Assembly (NCBI GenBank): GCA_047974565.1
Contig: JBKECN010000077.1
Span: forward strand, 1 to 64,000
Length of the DNA: 64,000 bases
Reading direction: 5' to 3'
DNA from: JBDIAG01 sp047974565
GTDB taxonomy: Bacteria > Actinomycetota > Actinomycetes > Actinomycetales > CAWJMD01
Shown here piece by piece: positions 62,256 to 64,000 of the stretch (position 1 is its first letter; the number at the start of each line of letters is the position of its first letter). The translations under genes and the position numbers were made by a program. Under the pieces are notes generated by a model that had not been told where the DNA came from, did no database searches, and worked only from the letters and a program-made list of their open reading frames with translations.

Positions 62256-62580
62256 TCAGACTTGCTGGCCGACGTTCCAGAAGAAGTTGAAGAGTGACAC
62301 CGACGCGCCGCAGATCACCGCCGCGCCGCAGGAGACGAGGACGCCGATCTTCCCCCGCGACGCCAGGTGCGGGTTGCTGGAGTTCGCGCCGAAGCCCCAC
62401 ACGATCGCGGAAACGATCAGCGCGAGGACGGAGGGGATCAGGCCGATGGTCATCACCGCGCCGACGATCGTGCGCAGCTGGTTGATCCCCGGCAACCCAT
62501 TGGGTGTTGGGGTCGATGTTGATGTCCATCGGCACCAGGCCGACGACGGGCAGAACGGTAGCGGTGAGCAGATCGAACAC
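62256..62580 (-). pseudogene. Small two-helix membrane protein of the transfer operon, frameshifted
   Basis: From GTG 62580 the start FDLLTATVLPVVGLVPMDIN joins, across a frame change near 62505 (ACACCCAATGGG), to NGLPGINQLRTIVGAVMTIG. It has two hydrophobic helices (TIVGAVMTIGLIPSVLALIVSAIVW in pieces and VLVSCGAAVICGASVSLFNFFW). Size and plan resemble pilin/VirB2-like subunits and the DUF6112-type proteins of actinobacterial elements (by memory, not searched). It is the first gene of the minus-strand transfer operon. Confidence 0.65.
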
Positions 62581-62691
62581 GGTAGGTCTCCTTGGCGAGC
62601 GGCGGCCCGGCAGCGCGGATGCGCAGACGGGGTACACGCCATAGGTGCACCGGTCGTGCCCTCTAGCGATAGCGACTACCAAGCCGACTGA

Positions 62692-64000
62692 GCGACTGAG
62701 GAGTGGCGTACTCGAGCCACCGCGATCCTCGGCCGCGAGGCGACTCGTTGGGCGATGGATGTGACCGACAACGACCGGCCGTTGCTGTTGCGGGCCGATG
62801 ACATTCCGCTCGACGTGGTCCGCGACATCGGCAGCACGGTCGTCGAGACGGTTGGTGAGAAGCGTTCGACCTGGCGCAGGTGGAACCTCATGGCCGAAGC
62901 GACGAGGCAGACGATGGGGTGGCGCTTCGCCACCATGAACGATCGTGAAGCGGTGATCGCGATGGTCACCGACGCCGCCCAGCTCGCATCCCTCCGGCTC
63001 ATCCCTCCCGAGCTCTCGCTCTCGCCCCTGGTGTTCCGGCGCGACCACGGCATGTCGGTGTTCCGTCCGGTCAACTCAGCGGTCTTCACCTCCGAGGGGC
63101 ACTCGCTGCGGAGGACCGGCTGCTCGACCGCTCCCGTGACCTCACTGGCCTGACCGTCACCCTCGCGACCGTCGAGAAGATTGCCCGCAACCCAGACGCG
63201 GACGGGCTGGTACTGGGTGAGGATCAGGCCGAGGCGTTGACGCGGATCGCGGTGTCGGGGCGGATGCTCGATGTGCTCGTCGGCCCCGCCGGGGCGGGCA
63301 AGACCACCGCCATGAACGCGCTCCGCCGAGCCTGGGAGGCCGAGCACGGCAGAGGCTCCGTGGTCGGGCTCGCCCCGTCGGCGGTGGCCGCGCAGGTCCT
63401 CGCTGACGATCTCGGGATCGAGACTGAGAACACCGCGATGTGGTGGCAGAACCACCTCACCAACGGACACACATTCCTGCCTGGGCAGTTGGTCATCGTC
63501 GACGAAGCCTCCCTCGCCGGCACCCTCTCGCTGGACCGAATCACCGGCCTTGCCCAGCAGGCGGGCGCGAAGGTGCTGCTCGTCGGTGACTACGCCCAGC
63601 TTCAATCGGTCGATGCCGGGGGCGCGTTCTCCATGCTTGCCCGTGACCGCACCGACACCGTCGAACTCATCGACGTCCACCGCTTCCACCAGCCGTGGGA
63701 GAAGCTCGCCTCCCTCGACCTGCGCCACGGCCACACCTCCGTGATCGACAACTACCTCGCCCACGGCCGCATCCAGGACGGCGACACCGAGACCATGACC
63801 GACGCCGCCTACACCGCCTGGCGGGCCGACCGAGACGCCGGACACATCACCGTCCTGATCGCCGAAACCCGAGAACAAGTGACCGCGCTCAACGAGCGCG
63901 CCCGCGCTGACCTCCTCATCGACGAGACCCTCACCCAGGATCAAGAGGTCGAGCTGCACGACGGTAGCCATGCGGGTGTCGGGGACACCGTCATCACCCG
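62692..64000 (+). pseudogene. MobF relaxase-helicase (TraA-like), 5'-truncated, frameshifted, partial
   Basis: The frame opens after a TGA at 62689 with EWRTRATAILGREATRWAMD, text from the middle of TraA/TraI-like proteins, with no upstream TrwC relaxase domain. RSTWRRWNLMAEATRQTMGW follows, then near 63104 one missing base shifts the frame to AEDRLLDRSRDLTGLTVTLA. The helicase part has Walker A VGPAGAGKTTAMNALRRAW, Walker B LVIVDEASLAGT and LVGDYAQLQSVDAGGAF, and runs off the right edge at GDTVITR. It would normally nick oriT and unwind the transferred strand. Without the N-terminal nicking domain this copy cannot start transfer. Confidence 0.85.

Noticed and set aside
62676..63971. 431-residue minus-strand frame
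   Set aside because: It is antisense to the relaxase-helicase fragment, which has clear Walker motifs on the plus strand.

Overview
The window is high-GC DNA with dense genes, frequent GTG starts and many 4-base ATGA/GTGA gene overlaps. Together with ClpP pairs, a PMT mannosyltransferase and tRNA-proximal actinobacterial-type conjugation genes, this points to an actinobacterium. A Micrococcales (Intrasporangiaceae-like) host is a guess from gene content only. No sequence search was run, so all names rest on motifs read by eye.

Layout. (1) 1-3440: an unidentified gene running off the left edge, translationally coupled to a ParB-fold toxin-like gene, then a membrane GGDEF protein. (2) 3631-4276: a 12-copy hairpin minisatellite with a 61-62 bp period. 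(3) 4305-8533: HtpX protease, then a GH65 disaccharide phosphorylase overlapping a beta-phosphoglucomutase-like HAD gene. (4) 8819-24954: a respiratory complex I locus in two blocks, nuoHIJKLMN and nuoABC. nuoD, E, F and G are absent; the space between the blocks holds, on the opposite strand, a solute-binding lipoprotein and a GGDEF-EAL protein. Several Nuo subunits carry repetitive, disordered insertions; NuoL is 1163 residues. (5) 25045-38059: an XRE regulator, a three-copy repeat, a clpP pair, a BenE transporter, short-chain dehydrogenases with a TetR regulator and probable operator, an ABC-F ATPase, an oxidoreductase, a P450 and ispE. (6) 38357-50274: rsmA, metG, tatD, a DEAD-box helicase, a LysE exporter, ppk2, a GGDEF protein, rsmI and pmt.

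(7) 50332-64000: an integrative conjugative-type element starts exactly at tRNA-Ala(CGC). Its serine recombinase reading frame runs antisense through the whole tRNA. Behind it lie ssb, a VirD4-like coupling protein, a VirB4-like ATPase, an SCO6880-type protein, a polytopic VirB6/TrbL-like membrane protein, a small two-helix membrane protein and a 5'-truncated MobF relaxase-helicase. Nearly every large gene of the element is broken by single-base indels, mostly apparent deletions, while no frameshift was noticed in the 50 kb of chromosome to the left. A ~250 bp stretch at 57.7-57.96 kb appears inverted between 9-bp inverted repeats.

The most unusual spot is 58.33-59.29 kb. A tRNA-derived sequence lies there in permuted order (T-arm and 3' acceptor strand, GAA, then 5' acceptor strand and D-arm), and its end overlaps the stop codon of a HEPN-motif protein gene, a family that includes RNA-cleaving defence and toxin proteins. 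This tRNA-like/HEPN pair is the best candidate for an undescribed system; whether the RNA is functional is not shown by the sequence.
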